Assembly (NCBI GenBank): GCA_002682825.1
Contig: NOKP01000001.1
Span: 1,056,501 to 1,120,500, forward strand
From: Neonectria sp. B-13
Taxonomy: Eukaryota > Ascomycota > Sordariomycetes > Hypocreales > Nectriaceae
DNA: 64,000 bases
Direction: 5' to 3'
Shown: in pieces, positions 21,220 through 31,800 of the stretch
How the letters are laid out: the number at the start of each line of letters is the position of its first letter
Position numbering within the stretch: position 1 is the stretch's first letter
Notes under the pieces: model-generated
Database searches by the model: none
Told to the model about the DNA's origin: nothing
Seen by the model: the letters and a program-made list of their open reading frames with translations, nothing else
Translations under genes and position numbers: made by a program

Positions 21220-21958
21220 CGTCTTCGAAACGTTTTCCCTTTTTGCTAGCTCGCGAAGTACCGTGTGGAAGCTAGCAGAAACATCTTACATCATGATGAT
21301 GAAGGCCAGCTCAGACATTTATTTCTTTCCCCCGACAGCAACGTTGCTAGACAGTCTGCCATTAAGGAAGAGGCCCAGATAGAAGAAAGAACGTGTAATT
21401 TTACAAGACTTAGGGGCACAACATTCAGGGTATAAGGAATTCAGCAATCAAACATGGCGGTCATCCTGCTGGGCAGGTCTGGCGTTGCTGACGAGTGTGA
21501 CCCATGGCATCTCATACAGTAGTAGCTTGTCGTCAAAATTGCATTCTTCATGCCTATACTTAAAGCAGCCAGTCTGAGTACACACAACCAATCACTTGTT
21601 ATCTGAGGCACATTGCCTATTGTGAGGTAGTGATTAGAATGATCTCATGAAGGGGACACAATCACATGACATTGTAAAAGTCAAATCCCATCGCGTCTCC
21701 TCCTCCTCCAATTCTACGACCTAGGCAGCACACTTACCTCAAGAAGATACCTCTACCGTGTCCATATGGTTCCTGTTCAATCACGTCCACATATCATCAC
21801 CAAGGATCAATGCTGTCGTCAACAGTGTCATCATTCAAGGACCTAACAACACCCACGCCGCAATACCACCCCGGACATGTAGTGTCCGCCATGTCACGTA
21901 CAACACCAAAACAACCTCTAGCCATCCAACAAACATAATATTACTACAGCCCCTATAC
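21220..21958. other. Intergenic, convergent 3' ends
   Basis: Lies between the 3' ends of the plus-strand transporter and the minus-strand hypothetical gene at 21959. I see no coding sequence and no strong repeat. Confidence 0.35.
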
Positions 21959-22860
21959 CTACCACGAGACCAGCCTCGTCACCATTCGATTTTGTCGCTG
22001 GAGATGAGCCCCAGCAAACAAAAACCTGACATCTCAGTTAGAATCAAGGCTGGTCACATCCAGTCAAGACTCCTTCATACCTGAATCCCGAAGGAAAACA
22101 CGCCAACTCCTCCACCCTTGCGATGAATGTTCGCTGACGGTCCTGTAGTGATGTTAGCAACCCCCAAGCACTCACCTCATCCTCCAAACGAAAAGCAACG
22201 CTGAGCAACAAAAACAGCAAACAGCAAACAATAACAGGAAGCAACGCTGAGGAACAAGAGCAACAAACACCAACCACAAACAAAACAAAACCAGAAAGCA
22301 ACGCTGGGAAAACATCAATACTCCATCCCCAAAAACCAACGCTGTCGAATCCTGTGAGAGTCAGTATCGCGTCTTCTTCTGCCCAGCATCAACAGAGACT
22401 TACCCAAACTCCGAATGTCGCAAGAAATCGAGTCGTAGATCGAAGCCCACCAGCCCGCCCTCGTGTCTGTCGGACCTGGATCATCGTTAGAATCTGGCTT
22501 CCAAACTCCCATCCCCTCCCCAAGAAAAGCAACGCTGTGATACAATACAAACCAGTCCCCCAACCCTCCCCCAGCCCTCCCCTGTGTCCCTAAAATCATG
22601 TCAGCATATCTCCAAAGTTCGCGACTCACCTCGTCCTCCACGCCCACCAAGAAAAAACAACGCTGTCCCCATCCTCCACGCCCACCAAAACAACAACGCT
22701 GCCCAGATCCTCCACTCCCACCGAACAAAAACAACGCTGCCCAGATCCTCCAGCCCCATACCAAAATCCTCCGCCCCCCACCGATATCCTCCAATCCCCT
22801 CCTGATATACGCGTCAGTATACTTAGGATCTTTCCTCAAGATGAAGACAAACTTACCCAT
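21959..22860 (-). CDS. Hypothetical multi-intron membrane protein on a minisatellite
   Basis: Six exons on the minus strand: 22860-22630, 22589-22553, 22475-22404, 22351-22176, 22142-22081 and 22025-21959. Each of the five introns has GT...AG with a CTAAC or CTGAC branch site shortly before the AG. The phases fit, giving 214 residues from an ATG with an in-frame stop just upstream. I recognise no family. Exon 1 encodes Gly/Arg/Trp-rich sequence. Exon 4 encodes a hydrophobic stretch of about 40 residues, one or two membrane helices, ending LEDE; exon 1 also ends VEDE at the same type of junction. Introns of 33 and 40 nt are unusually short. Eight copies of CAGCGTTG occur between 22195 and 22740, so exon 1 is open in all three frames and its frame is less certain. 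A further GTAAGT...CTGAC...CAG set inside exon 1 (22802-22856) would shift to another open frame if used. Confidence 0.4.
22195..22740 (-). repeat. Degenerate minisatellite with CAGCGTTG core
   Basis: Eight copies of CAGCGTTG (CAACGCTG on the plus strand) occur at roughly 22197, 22239, 22297, 22338, 22529, 22661, 22694 and 22733. The last three form a clearer tandem array with a period of about 37 bp, each unit being a GGTGGGNGTGGAGGAT segment followed by the core and a T-run. The array overlaps the exons of the hypothetical gene at 21959-22860. Confidence 0.6.
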
Positions 22861-22915
22861 GCCCCCCCGTCAGCTATCTTATCGCCACCAATTCTTACAC
22901 GCACGCATTCCGCGC

Positions 22916-23014
22916 CTAGTATGTCAGCATATCCCTCTAACAAACCTGTCCCCTGTGTTCCCCTATATGAGTGTCAGCTTGATCAGAGTTAGTCGTCGTC
23001 AGACTGAACATTAC
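22916..23014 (-). other. Intron-like signals between two hypothetical genes
   Basis: On the minus strand, 22963-23014 has the full form of a 52-nt intron (GTAATG donor, GCTGAC branch, ATATAG acceptor). A second acceptor set (TGCTGACATACTAG) ends at 22916. The sequences just after these acceptors (GGGAACACAGGGGAC) resemble the start of exon 2 of the downstream gene (GGACACAGGGGA), suggesting local duplication of an exon/intron unit. They may be a spliced 5' leader of the 21959-22860 gene or a spliced 3' end of the 23052-24190 gene. Confidence 0.35.
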
Positions 23015-23051
23015 CTCCAAGGCGCACCACCAAGGCTGTCCTTTGCCTTAT

Positions 23052-24190
23052 CTAACGACGGGCGATCATGCGACCATCGTAGATTGTGTCGCTTGTCCGG
23101 GGCTGCTTCACGCTCCCCTCCCACCGGATCTGCGGCGCAGGCAGGCGTCTACCTCCACAGACAACCCGCTTGGCCTTTGGCGGTGGGGGTGGCGACGGCG
23201 GCAACCCCTTTGGAAACCCTGCGCTGGTTAGCCGACGAATTCCGCCTTCATCTCACACTGGGGATACATACGCAAACTCAACCACACCATGTCCTGGACG
23301 GACACTCGGGCTGGAACCGCCCGAAAGTTGTTAGGACGCGGTGCCTTCCAGGAAGACACCGGCCCCTCCAACGTATCGGGGAGGTCTCCCCAGGGTCCAT
23401 CCTGTCCAGGGATCACCCTCTCCCTCTCGGAATCCGAAGGCCCGGACTCCGGCATCCCGGACGACGCCGGAGGGTGTGGTGTACCGTCCGGAAGAGCCCC
23501 CGAGCACATTGGCGTCCAGGACGACGCCAACGGTTGCCTGGGAGTCCTGGCGGTTCTCACTGGGTCCGGCCTTCGGAGGGGTTCCGGTCCGTTCCCGGGA
23601 TGTCCACTCTCAGCGGCCTGGGCCCGGGCCACGAATGACGCCGGGGGGTCGCGCGGGGTGTCCACGGGCACGAACGCATAAGGGATCTGGATGTGATCCG
23701 GGCTTACCTGCCAAACCAAAGTTGGCTTCACCTCTACGACCTGGAAGTCGGAAAACGGCCGGTTGCTATGGTTAGATGCGGTCGTCCCGGGCGACGCCGC
23801 AACCCAGTTGCCTGGCACTGGAGCGCGCTGCGGTCCGGGCTTGACCCGGGCAGGACGCGGCGCGCGTGGTGCCTTTGGAACCATAGGGCCTGGTTTTCCG
23901 GCCCGACCAGATCCTGGTGGTGGTGCCTTTCCGGCACGGGTCTCCATCACTGGAGGTTGGGGCCTTGGGCGCCCGCCTACTTTACCCGGGTACGATTCCC
24001 AGGTCGCCGACGCGGTACGCGCGTGCGACGCCTGGTCGTACGGGTTGTAGTACCTGGGCTTAGTTCTCATTTCCTGACGCTCATACCTGAAGGCATGAGG
24101 GTCAGACCCGAGAACTGGGTCAACCCCAACTGTGATGGCCTTCCCGGCGGCCTGGACCTCGTTCTCCATGGTGGAACAGCAGCAACCCAT
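23052..24190 (-). CDS. Hypothetical Pro-rich protein with MGCCCS lipidation motif
   Basis: Two exons, 24190-23272 and 23218-23052, are joined across a 53-nt intron (GTATGT donor, GGCTAAC branch, GCGCAG acceptor) in phase, giving 361 residues. I recognise no family. The start MGCCCSTMENE has glycine at position 2 and three following cysteines, the form of a dual N-myristoylation and palmitoylation signal that holds proteins on the inner face of the plasma membrane. The rest is Pro/Arg/Gly-rich and probably disordered, with polyproline stretches such as LPPSPPPPPK after the intron and basic patches that could bind SH3 or WW domains. It ends ...DGRMIARR. The good intron and the conserved-looking last 30 residues argue for a real gene. 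It neighbours another hypothetical gene on the same strand within a repeat-rich stretch. Confidence 0.5.
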
Positions 24191-24388
24191 CTCTGCGGCG
24201 GATGGAAGGAATACTACGGTCTAGACGCGTGTTAGTCATGGAGCAAAACAAGAGTGGGATGGTTAAGCCATCAGACTCTTGGTGTGGTAAAGCAAGTGTG
24301 GTTTCAGCGGCAGTTCTTGTTCGGCGTTCGTCTAGACGCGTCACAAGTGTTAGCACATGCAAGAGGTACATAAAAGGAACATGATTGT

Positions 24389-24440
24389 GAACAAACTTGA
24401 TCAGAGATCGATGATATCGGTTGTGATCAAGTTCTTGTTC
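24389..24440. repeat. Inverted repeat in promoter of MGCCCS gene
   Basis: GAACAAACTTGATCA at 24389-24403 pairs with TGATCAAGTTCTTGTTC at 24424-24440. There is a two-base bulge and a loop of 20 bases. It lies about 200-250 bp upstream of the start of the minus-strand gene at 24190. Confidence 0.5.
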
Positions 24441-24859
24441 GTTCGTTGTACGTGTACGTGTGCGATGCGGAAGCGTGTAGAGAAGAAGAAGAAAACAAAA
24501 GGAAGGGGGAGAGGGCGGTACTATATAGGCAGAGGGCCCCACCTCTGGACAGAGGAGTGATCTTGGGAATCAGGCTGTCCGAGAGTCTGGCCAATGAGAA
24601 AATAGAGAAATGGGACGCAGACGTATTTTCGTGTTGACAAACTGAGTCTCAGACGTTACCATGGAACTAGAAGTATGGTACGAGTACGTACGTTGGGTGA
24701 AGGACGTCATGATAATAGAGTGCGTGGGTTGGTCATGGACGTCATGAGAATAGAGTTGCTAGAGTGGGCCGTGCCAGAGAATGGATATAACGGGACGTAC
24801 AATGCCTCAGGCTTACAGCGATGCCTCCCGAGCGACGGCGCCTGAGCGAGGGCCTGAGT

Positions 24860-25360
24860 GATCCCAACTACAGTGGTTTCACTGGAACAATTACACTCAG
24901 GCCCCTAGTAAATCCACCTAAGCAATCTATCTCAGCAGGTGTGTTCCTCTCACTGTCATCCCAGGTGTACCCAGTGATCATAGTATAGTGATCCTCAGCG
25001 TAGTAGTCCCAAGTACAGCGGTATCAACTGGACCAATTCTACCCAGGCCTAGACAGATTCCATTGAGCGATCCATCTCAGCCAGTGTATTCCTTCATAGT
25101 GATCCCAAGTGTAGGGATCCTAAGTACAGTGGTTTCAACTGGAGCGTTTCTGCCCCAAGCTTGTGGTGACGTGAGTCAACAGCAATCCACCTCAGCCGCA
25201 GTGTTCCTCCGTCAACTCAGCCAGACTTATTAAAACTTGAGTCATCCCTGGTGACGTTGTCAATAACAATCCTCCTCAGACGCGTGTCCCTCGGTCAGCT
25301 CAACCAGACTTTGGAAAACGTGGTCATCTCGAGGTGACGCATCTCAATGGACATCATCCA
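24860..25360. repeat. Degenerate tandem repeats, about 100-145 bp units
   Basis: The phrase GATCCCAACTACAGTGGTTT and diverged forms recur near 24860, 25006 and 25118, each followed by AACTGGA...TCTACCCAGGC-like and CAATCCATCTCAGC-like blocks. A second overlapping unit (CAATCCACCTCAGCC...GTCAACTCAGCCAGACTT) repeats near 25184 and 25267 at a spacing of about 83-98 bp. The copies share perhaps 70-80 percent identity by eye. Confidence 0.5.
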
Positions 25361-25441
25361 GAATGAAGTCATGGAGTACGAAGCCATTACGAATTAAAGT
25401 ATCTGAACTGGACTGGCCCACTTGTGATTAATTCGTGCTGC

Positions 25442-25504
25442 GATTAAATTGTCCCGCAATTAAATCGGGCATGCAATTAAATCGGGCACATAATTAAATC
25501 GTCC
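25442..25504. repeat. AATTAAATCGGGCA short tandem cluster
   Basis: Four copies of a roughly 16-bp AT-rich motif (AATTAAATCGGGCA and variants) follow each other. A related GCAAAATTAAATCGACG copy lies near 26220, outside the cluster. Confidence 0.6.
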
Positions 25505-26329
25505 TAGAGTGACCCATTTCCCCAAAGGTGGCCCCAGCCGGTGTGGCCCAGCCTGAGTGATCTGGGCTAGAGTGATCTCAACAGCAGCGATCCCGCCTGG
25601 CATAATTCGTCCACATGGAATAATTCTAATTGGGACAGACCCAATTAAATTACCACACCTGAAAACAATTCCACTCGATTTAATGACCAGCTGATCTTTT
25701 GCAATTGATGCTACCCTAAGCGTGGAGGTCGTAGAAACTCGCGTTGGAGTACCGTGATCAGGTTGAAACGAAGTCTGGATCAAAGATCACTGTAGGCAAT
25801 ATGATCTACCGGGAAAATAATCTGATCTCAGGAGCACCAGTTTATTGAGGCAACAGGTGATGATTGCAAGATAATAATGATTTAATTTATGGATGAACAT
25901 GAATATACAATATTATCGAGAAAGAACACTGGCGAGGCTCTGCGCCAGCGTCCCTTCTCCAGGTACGAGCCCAGGCAGTCCTACGGGCCATAATATTCTG
26001 CACCATTATTAATGGGCAGTGATTAATTACCGACCAATCAGAAAAACGCCCCAGGCTGAATATTAGGATCAGTAAACTCCCACGGAGGTACGTCTCTTCC
26101 CTCGCAATTAGCATTTCCCAACGGTCGTCGGATCAGACCCCACTAGATTAGACCCACTTTGTCGAGATCCTAGATCACTCCCTGGAAGAAATCCGAATCC
26201 GGCAGAGGAATAAAATCGACGCAAAATTAAATCGACGCGCCTGATTTGATTTAATGCAACAGTCCATCGAAAATTATCAGACGTTTCCAGAAAACATCAA
26301 CTCTGGTTGAGGTCGAGAATGTCGAGAAC

Positions 26330-26381
26330 GTCATGGGGATTCGTCATGAGGATTCGTCATGAAGACTCGTCATGGAGACTG
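26330..26381. repeat. Four tandem copies of a 13-nt unit
   Basis: GTCATGGGGATTC, GTCATGAGGATTC, GTCATGAAGACTC and GTCATGGAGACTG follow one another without gaps. The differences between copies are mostly transitions. Confidence 0.8.
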
Positions 26382-27305
26382 AACTTAAAGTTTTAAGCAT
26401 TTCAGGGTCCAGCGACCGTTAGTGTCCGTGCACTAGCGAGACCAACAGCGCCAGAGCCGCGCCGAGAAACTACGGTGCCTTAGGTTTCCATCCGCACCTC
26501 AAACGTGACCTTCGTCCTTGGTGCCTCAATTACCCTGGATGTCTAGTAGGAGGGCATCAGTCGTCTCACTGAATTTCAGCGAAATCTAGTCAAGTGTAGT
26601 CATTTGGTGATGACGGAAGGATGGTCGTTAAAAAGAGAAATGTGTAAACGTTGATATGAGCAATGTGTTTTTAGTCTGAGTGCTAGTTCTTGAAGATTGA
26701 CTGTTTATTAAGCTTAATTTGAAACTACGAGGGATTTCTTTTGGCATGGATGATTAAAACATGGCAAAAATCTCAATTCTCCATTTGCACACGCGATACT
26801 ATCTCGTTAGCCAGATGTAAACGACTCGCACATCGATTTGAAGCGTTGTTCCCTGGGTTTGGCGTACAGCGCTCAAGTTTCGGAATGACTAGCTTCTCTC
26901 ACATCATTATTTGTTTACAGACGCGGCCACAGCAACGGCAACAGCTGAGCCTGAGGCACCAACGACAGGACATCACCATGTTTGCGCTCTGAGACAGTTC
27001 AAGTGGTATCCTTTATTGTAGTAGTATGAGGCCCGAGAGACTTGTATCCGAGCCCAGTAACTGATGAATAGGTAGGCCATATTACCGGGTCAACCCCTGG
27101 CCTTCCCCCCCAACCCCGAGGCTCTCGGGGTCGTACAAAATTCGCACAAACGAGACTAGGAAAGAGATACAAACGCAATTAAGGGATATTTGCCAATTTT
27201 GATACGCCATTTTGTTATATAACACGCCTGTTTGCTTTGAAGATGTCCGGGAAAGGTTGCATTAATAATTGATCTTCCTTGTTAGGATTTGAAGGAAGCA
27301 GCGCC

Positions 27306-28898
27306 TCAGACATTATGGTCGCCGGCAGTGAACTGGGGTACAGTGGGTGCCTTGGTGATGGTGGGCTTGGGCTTGTACTCCTCCTTGGACTCTTGGTACT
27401 CCTTGGGCTCATTATGCTCTCGGTGCACAATGTGGTGCTTTCGGCTAGCCATCGCGGCCTCCTTCTTGTTCATGGCCTCTCGGCGCCAGTCAAACACCGT
27501 CTTGGGCTTCTCCTTGATGACATCGCGGAGCTTCTCGTCGCTGCGCTTCAGCCAGTCACTGGCGGGGGCACAGCTGACGGGGTACAAGGGCATGTTGTTC
27601 TTGCTGAAGATGAAGGCGTTGGCCTCACGCTTATCGTAGGCGGCGATGATGTCCATGTCATTGGCAATCTGATCGCAGAAAATCTCGAGGGGCAAATCGT
27701 TGACGTCCATGCCGAAGGGATTCTCAATCTCCTGACCGATGAAGAGTAGACCAAAGATAATATAGGCAGCGGCAACAGTAGCGGGAATGGCAATCCAATC
27801 AAGTTTCTCGATCAGCTGGAACGGAAGGAGGAGGACGTAGACAAACGTGATCTGGCTGATGGCGATGGAGTAGGCGATGGGGAGCGGGGTGCCAAGGACA
27901 CGCTCGCAGCCGACCATGACGTCGTTCAGGATGGTGATGTGGTTGTAGGCGACAGTCTGCTGCATAGGGACGGTAAGCTGGCCATTGTCGACAAGGTCGT
28001 CAAGAGTAATGGCAAGGTGGTTGAGGATCTCAAGTGGCAGGTTACCCAGGTGCTGAGTGGTGCGCTTGAGAGCCTTTCGGGGGTTGCTAGCAGCGAAGGA
28101 AACGCCGAGGTACTCTCCAGTAGACTTGAAGAAGTTCTTGCGCCTGGTAAGGGGGAGATCGGGCTCGGCGACAATAGCGTCCTTGGCAAAGGTGTTGAGA
28201 TGGCCGATGAGGTGCTGGAGGTCGGGGTAGTTGGAGTACGGCTCAAAGCGTAGGGTGTGCTTGAGAGCGACGGCAAAGGCAACGACCAGGTTCATGGCGC
28301 TGAGCTTCTTGAGGATAGTCTCGCGAGGGTCCTCATCGGGCTTGTCGCGAGCGTGGATCCAAAAGGTGCGACCAAGAGTCTGGGATGCCATAGTGAGCTG
28401 ACCCCAGTATCGGCGGCCCTCGGCATAGCGCTCGTAGGCGGTGGAGGAGCGGAAAGACAGTGACAGACCGACGACAAAACCGAGAATGGTGAGCAGGACT
28501 GAGTCGACGCTGAGCGAGTGGACCTTCTTTGAGATGACAGTGATGGCGGTCGCCCAAGCAGAAATGAAGAGAAGCGGGATGATGAGCTTGGGGATGATGC
28601 TGCCATGCATCTGCAGGATGAGAGGCCATTTGGAGTGCTTGCTAATGTTGCGAGGACCGGTGAAATAGTCGTCGATATCGAGCGAAGTCTGCTGGCGGAA
28701 CATGGCAGGGTTGATCTCGACATTGGGCGAGGGCGGGGAGCGGATACTCGTGAGAGGAGGAATGTCGAGGCTCTTGAGGCGCTTGGGATCTACCTCGACG
28801 GGTTGCTGCTGCTGGGGCTCGAGGTCGGTATTGATGGTCTCCATGGTCGGGCGAGTGACGAAGGTGTGCCCGGACGCGGCGGAGTGGGAGTCGGCCAT
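27306..28898 (-). CDS. Bestrophin-family (UPF0187) anion channel
   Basis: Single exon on the minus strand, 530 residues. A polar N-terminus of about 90 residues (Q-run near 27-32) precedes the bestrophin/YneE domain. The domain opens with a helix around SIIPKLIIPLLFISAWATAI, then the conserved VGLSLSFRSSTAYERYAEGRRYWGQL (about residues 143-168), a family hallmark for the region after the second helix. Further membrane helices lie near residues 345-395 (ISQITFVYVLLLPFQ...YIIFGLLFIGQEIENPFG). The GQEIENPFG motif followed by the acidic DVNDLPLE stretch is also typical. The C-terminus is charged and probably cytoplasmic. Bestrophins form pentameric anion channels; fungal members are uncharacterised and may sit in the plasma membrane or an organelle. 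The start ATG is preceded by a GA-rich leader with a GAA microsatellite near 29186. Confidence 0.92.
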   Translation of the reverse strand: MADSHSAASGHTFVTRPTMETINTDLEPQQQQPVEVDPKRLKSLDIPPLTSIRSPPSPNVEINPAMFRQQTSLDIDDYFTGPRNISKHSKWPLILQMHGSIIPKLIIPLLFISAWATAITVISKKVHSLSVDSVLLTILGFVVGLSLSFRSSTAYERYAEGRRYWGQLTMASQTLGRTFWIHARDKPDEDPRETILKKLSAMNLVVAFAVALKHTLRFEPYSNYPDLQHLIGHLNTFAKDAIVAEPDLPLTRRKNFFKSTGEYLGVSFAASNPRKALKRTTQHLGNLPLEILNHLAITLDDLVDNGQLTVPMQQTVAYNHITILNDVMVGCERVLGTPLPIAYSIAISQITFVYVLLLPFQLIEKLDWIAIPATVAAAYIIFGLLFIGQEIENPFGMDVNDLPLEIFCDQIANDMDIIAAYDKREANAFIFSKNNMPLYPVSCAPASDWLKRSDEKLRDVIKEKPKTVFDWRREAMNKKEAAMASRKHHIVHREHNEPKEYQESKEEYKPKPTITKAPTVPQFTAGDHNV

Positions 28899-31800
28899 GA
28901 TGGGGATGAATTGATTGATGAACCGTGGGGAGACCTGCTGTTTCCTCGGTGTGTGGACTGTGGATTGTGGAATGGGGGTGTTTGTGCGCTGAGTGTCTCT
29001 TCGTGGTGATGGTGTAGCTTCAATGAGCTTTCGAGGATCCTGCCCAGCAGGTGGAGTGTAGGGGAGGGAGACAGAGAGACGCAGATGCTGAGAGAAAGCT
29101 AGGCGAGGTCAAAGAAAAGACACAATGAGATGGTGGTGAAGCTCCCGAAAGATTGAGAAGAGGAAGGAGGTGCAGGAGAGATGGGATGAAGAAGAAGAAG
29201 AAGAGTCAGCACAGCAGGAAGCAGGAAGCTGGACGCAGGGGAGGGGGGGAAGGAACAATTAAAGGAAGGAAGAAAAGAATAACGAGTGTGTGCACGGAGT
29301 GTCGTTAGTATCCGTACAGTAGTGAGTGACAGTGAATGGCCCCAATCCCTGAGTCGCCTGATGAGCAGTGGTGATGAAGCTTTGTGGAGAGAGCCCAAAA
29401 AAGACGACGCGACAACATGGAACCGTGCAGCTGCGGACCGAGATGGAGTCGGGTCCAAAGTCCAAAAGAATAGTGGAGGTTTCACTGCCGCGCCACCACT
29501 CAGGAACCGCTACTACGCTGGGCAGACAGGGGCAGTGTTGTCACCCCTGTTGGCCCGCCTGTACCGCTCTCCGCCCACTGAGCTCGCGCCCTACAACTTG
29601 GCCGCTGCAGGTCCCCCATGCCACCCAATCCGCTGTAGAGCTTCGGAACGCTTCAGGCCCTTTGCCACCGCCATTGGCTCCGTCTGAGGCCTTCCTCCGG
29701 CAGCCCCGGTTCTCGCCTGGGAAGGGTTTACGGCGTAGCGGCTGGGCCCGCCTGGGCATAGTGCTAGGAGTCCTCAAGCCTCAAGCCCTGAAATCACGAC
29801 GGAACCCTCCCCCGAATCCATGCATTTGGTACTTTGGTCGTAGTCTGTTCCGTAATCCAACCGCAACTCACAGCGTCCGTTGAAATTTGTAGGTGGCTAG
29901 CAGATCGATGCCCCCGTAGACGGCAGTCCGTACCCGGCATCGCAACGGGCATGAGGTGGGGTCGGCAGCGTTGGCGCAGTGCGTGCGTGCAGCGATGCAG
30001 CCTGATGCCCTCCCTCCTTACCTACACTCTGGCGCCCCTTCCATGCGCCATTCGTCAGCGCTACCACGAGTGGAGAGAGGTCTGGGTACCTCGGTGCTGC
30101 CGCTGTAGGCACTCTGGCCGCCCTGGAAGGTAGCCCTGGGTCGTCATCCCACTGAACAAACTTGAAACACAAGACACGGGGTTCAACTGCTAGCTTTCCC
30201 ACCTGGACCGCCTTCACCTGCGGTCGACCGCCAATGGCCACATTAGTTTCCTGGTGGCGCTGTCGCTTGGTTTCTTAGTGCGGTGCTTTGGAGTGACGGG
30301 GCTGACATTGCACATAGCACATGAATGTTTAAGCGATCAATTATGCGCGCGGAAGCCGACCTAGCTCCACCGTCAAAACAAACAAAAGTCGCCGGGTGGG
30401 TTTCGCAAACCGGTGGTCTGAGGCGAAACCTGCCAGATGTCCAATGTCTAGGTTCCTCAGCCGTCCCGCGTTTAAGACCGAGACATGGCTTTGATCATGA
30501 CACGGCGGTCAAAGGGGGGATCGGGGGATGGTGACATACACGGGCTGTGGCGGAATGCGGGTTTCAGGGGCTCAAGGAGAGCCGCATCATCGTTGCACAG
30601 TTCCATTCCGACAGAACTTCGCAGGCTCAACTCCTGAATGCTCCGTCTGGAAGGTCAACAACAAGCTGCCAGTCTGGTGGCAAACTCCAACCTCCGAGAG
30701 AGAGATGAGCGTCCAATGATACCATGGGGCAATGACTCTCGCGGCACTGTTGATTGGTCTTCCAGGGGCGGGATGAGGGATCCCTTCCACTCCCTAGCCC
30801 GGGCCCCCTTGTGACGTGTCGCCATGCACGTATCCTCAGTCCAACTAACAATAAACGGAGGCATCAAGGGCATGGACACGGACATGAGTCAATGGCGTAT
30901 TGGCATTGGAGGCGTGGAGACACTGGAGATGGATGGAGATGACGGGGGACAAAACAGGGATCCACCAGCGCCAGCTGACGCCCACTGAAGCCCCTGGAAT
31001 TGGTTCATTTTCAGTGCACAGCCCCCTCAGGGACCATGAAGCGCATACGAAAGACCAATTTACACAAACTGACTCCAGGGGACAAATACATTGGAATACA
31101 TGGTGAAGAGATTTTCCGATGAGGCACAACCGATGAAAGACAATTAGGCTCACGACTAAAGTTTCCCCTAGCGCATATCACTAACCGGGGCGTGTTGAAC
31201 AATCCATGAAGCCGGCCAGGACAACAATACGAGATGATGTCCACCAAAGATCCTTTCAGCGGGCTGTCCTCGCCCGAGCCGCCCCTTTCTTCGGTTGCAG
31301 TGCAGTGCAGAGTATGTTACGAATACACGCACGCAACGCAACGCAACCATTTTCTCCTTTCTTCTGCAACACAACAACAGCTCCTGCATACATTCAGGGT
31401 CATAACACACCACCTCTGACCACAACAAGCTAAACACGTGCTCCCTGGCATCAGTCCTCGAGGCTCCTCTTGCGTATTTTCTTGTCCATGAGGGGCCCCA
31501 ATTTAGTTCAATGTCCATTGCTAAATTAGCTAGGTTGGAGGATCAGGGTACTTCATGAAATGAAGCAAATCACCGGCCCCTTCTCCGCAACCGAGGAACA
31601 CATTGCGCTAGTCAGTACCAAGCTTTTCCCGCCCACGATCTTGCTGTCCCTGTGCCCTTGGCGGGTGATTTTCTTCTTGGTTCCGTGGGATGATCTCGTG
31701 ACTGTACTTGTTGGCATCTCTTTGTCTGATTTCCACGGGTGGCGTTAAGGTAACAGCAGCAGCACCAAAGGCTGATATTCGCGTTGCAATATCCAAGCAA

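Larger units (their letters stand above)
24191..27305. other. Repeat-bearing, partly AT-rich stretch without genes
   Basis: Three kilobases without a supportable gene. It holds the promoter of the MGCCCS gene with a 15-17-bp inverted repeat (24389-24440), degenerate tandem repeats of about 100-145 bp (24860-25360), a cluster of AATTAAATC motifs (25442-25504) and a 13-nt tandem array (26330-26381). AT content rises between 25400 and 26300. Long open frames are absent. It may be an old, decayed transposon or a lineage-specific insertion; I see no recognisable transposase or reverse-transcriptase motif. Confidence 0.45.

Noticed and set aside
22315..22860. Single uninterrupted 181-codon frame instead of the spliced model
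   Set aside because: It reads through two well-formed introns with CTRAC branch sites, and the spliced version continues in phase through three further introns.
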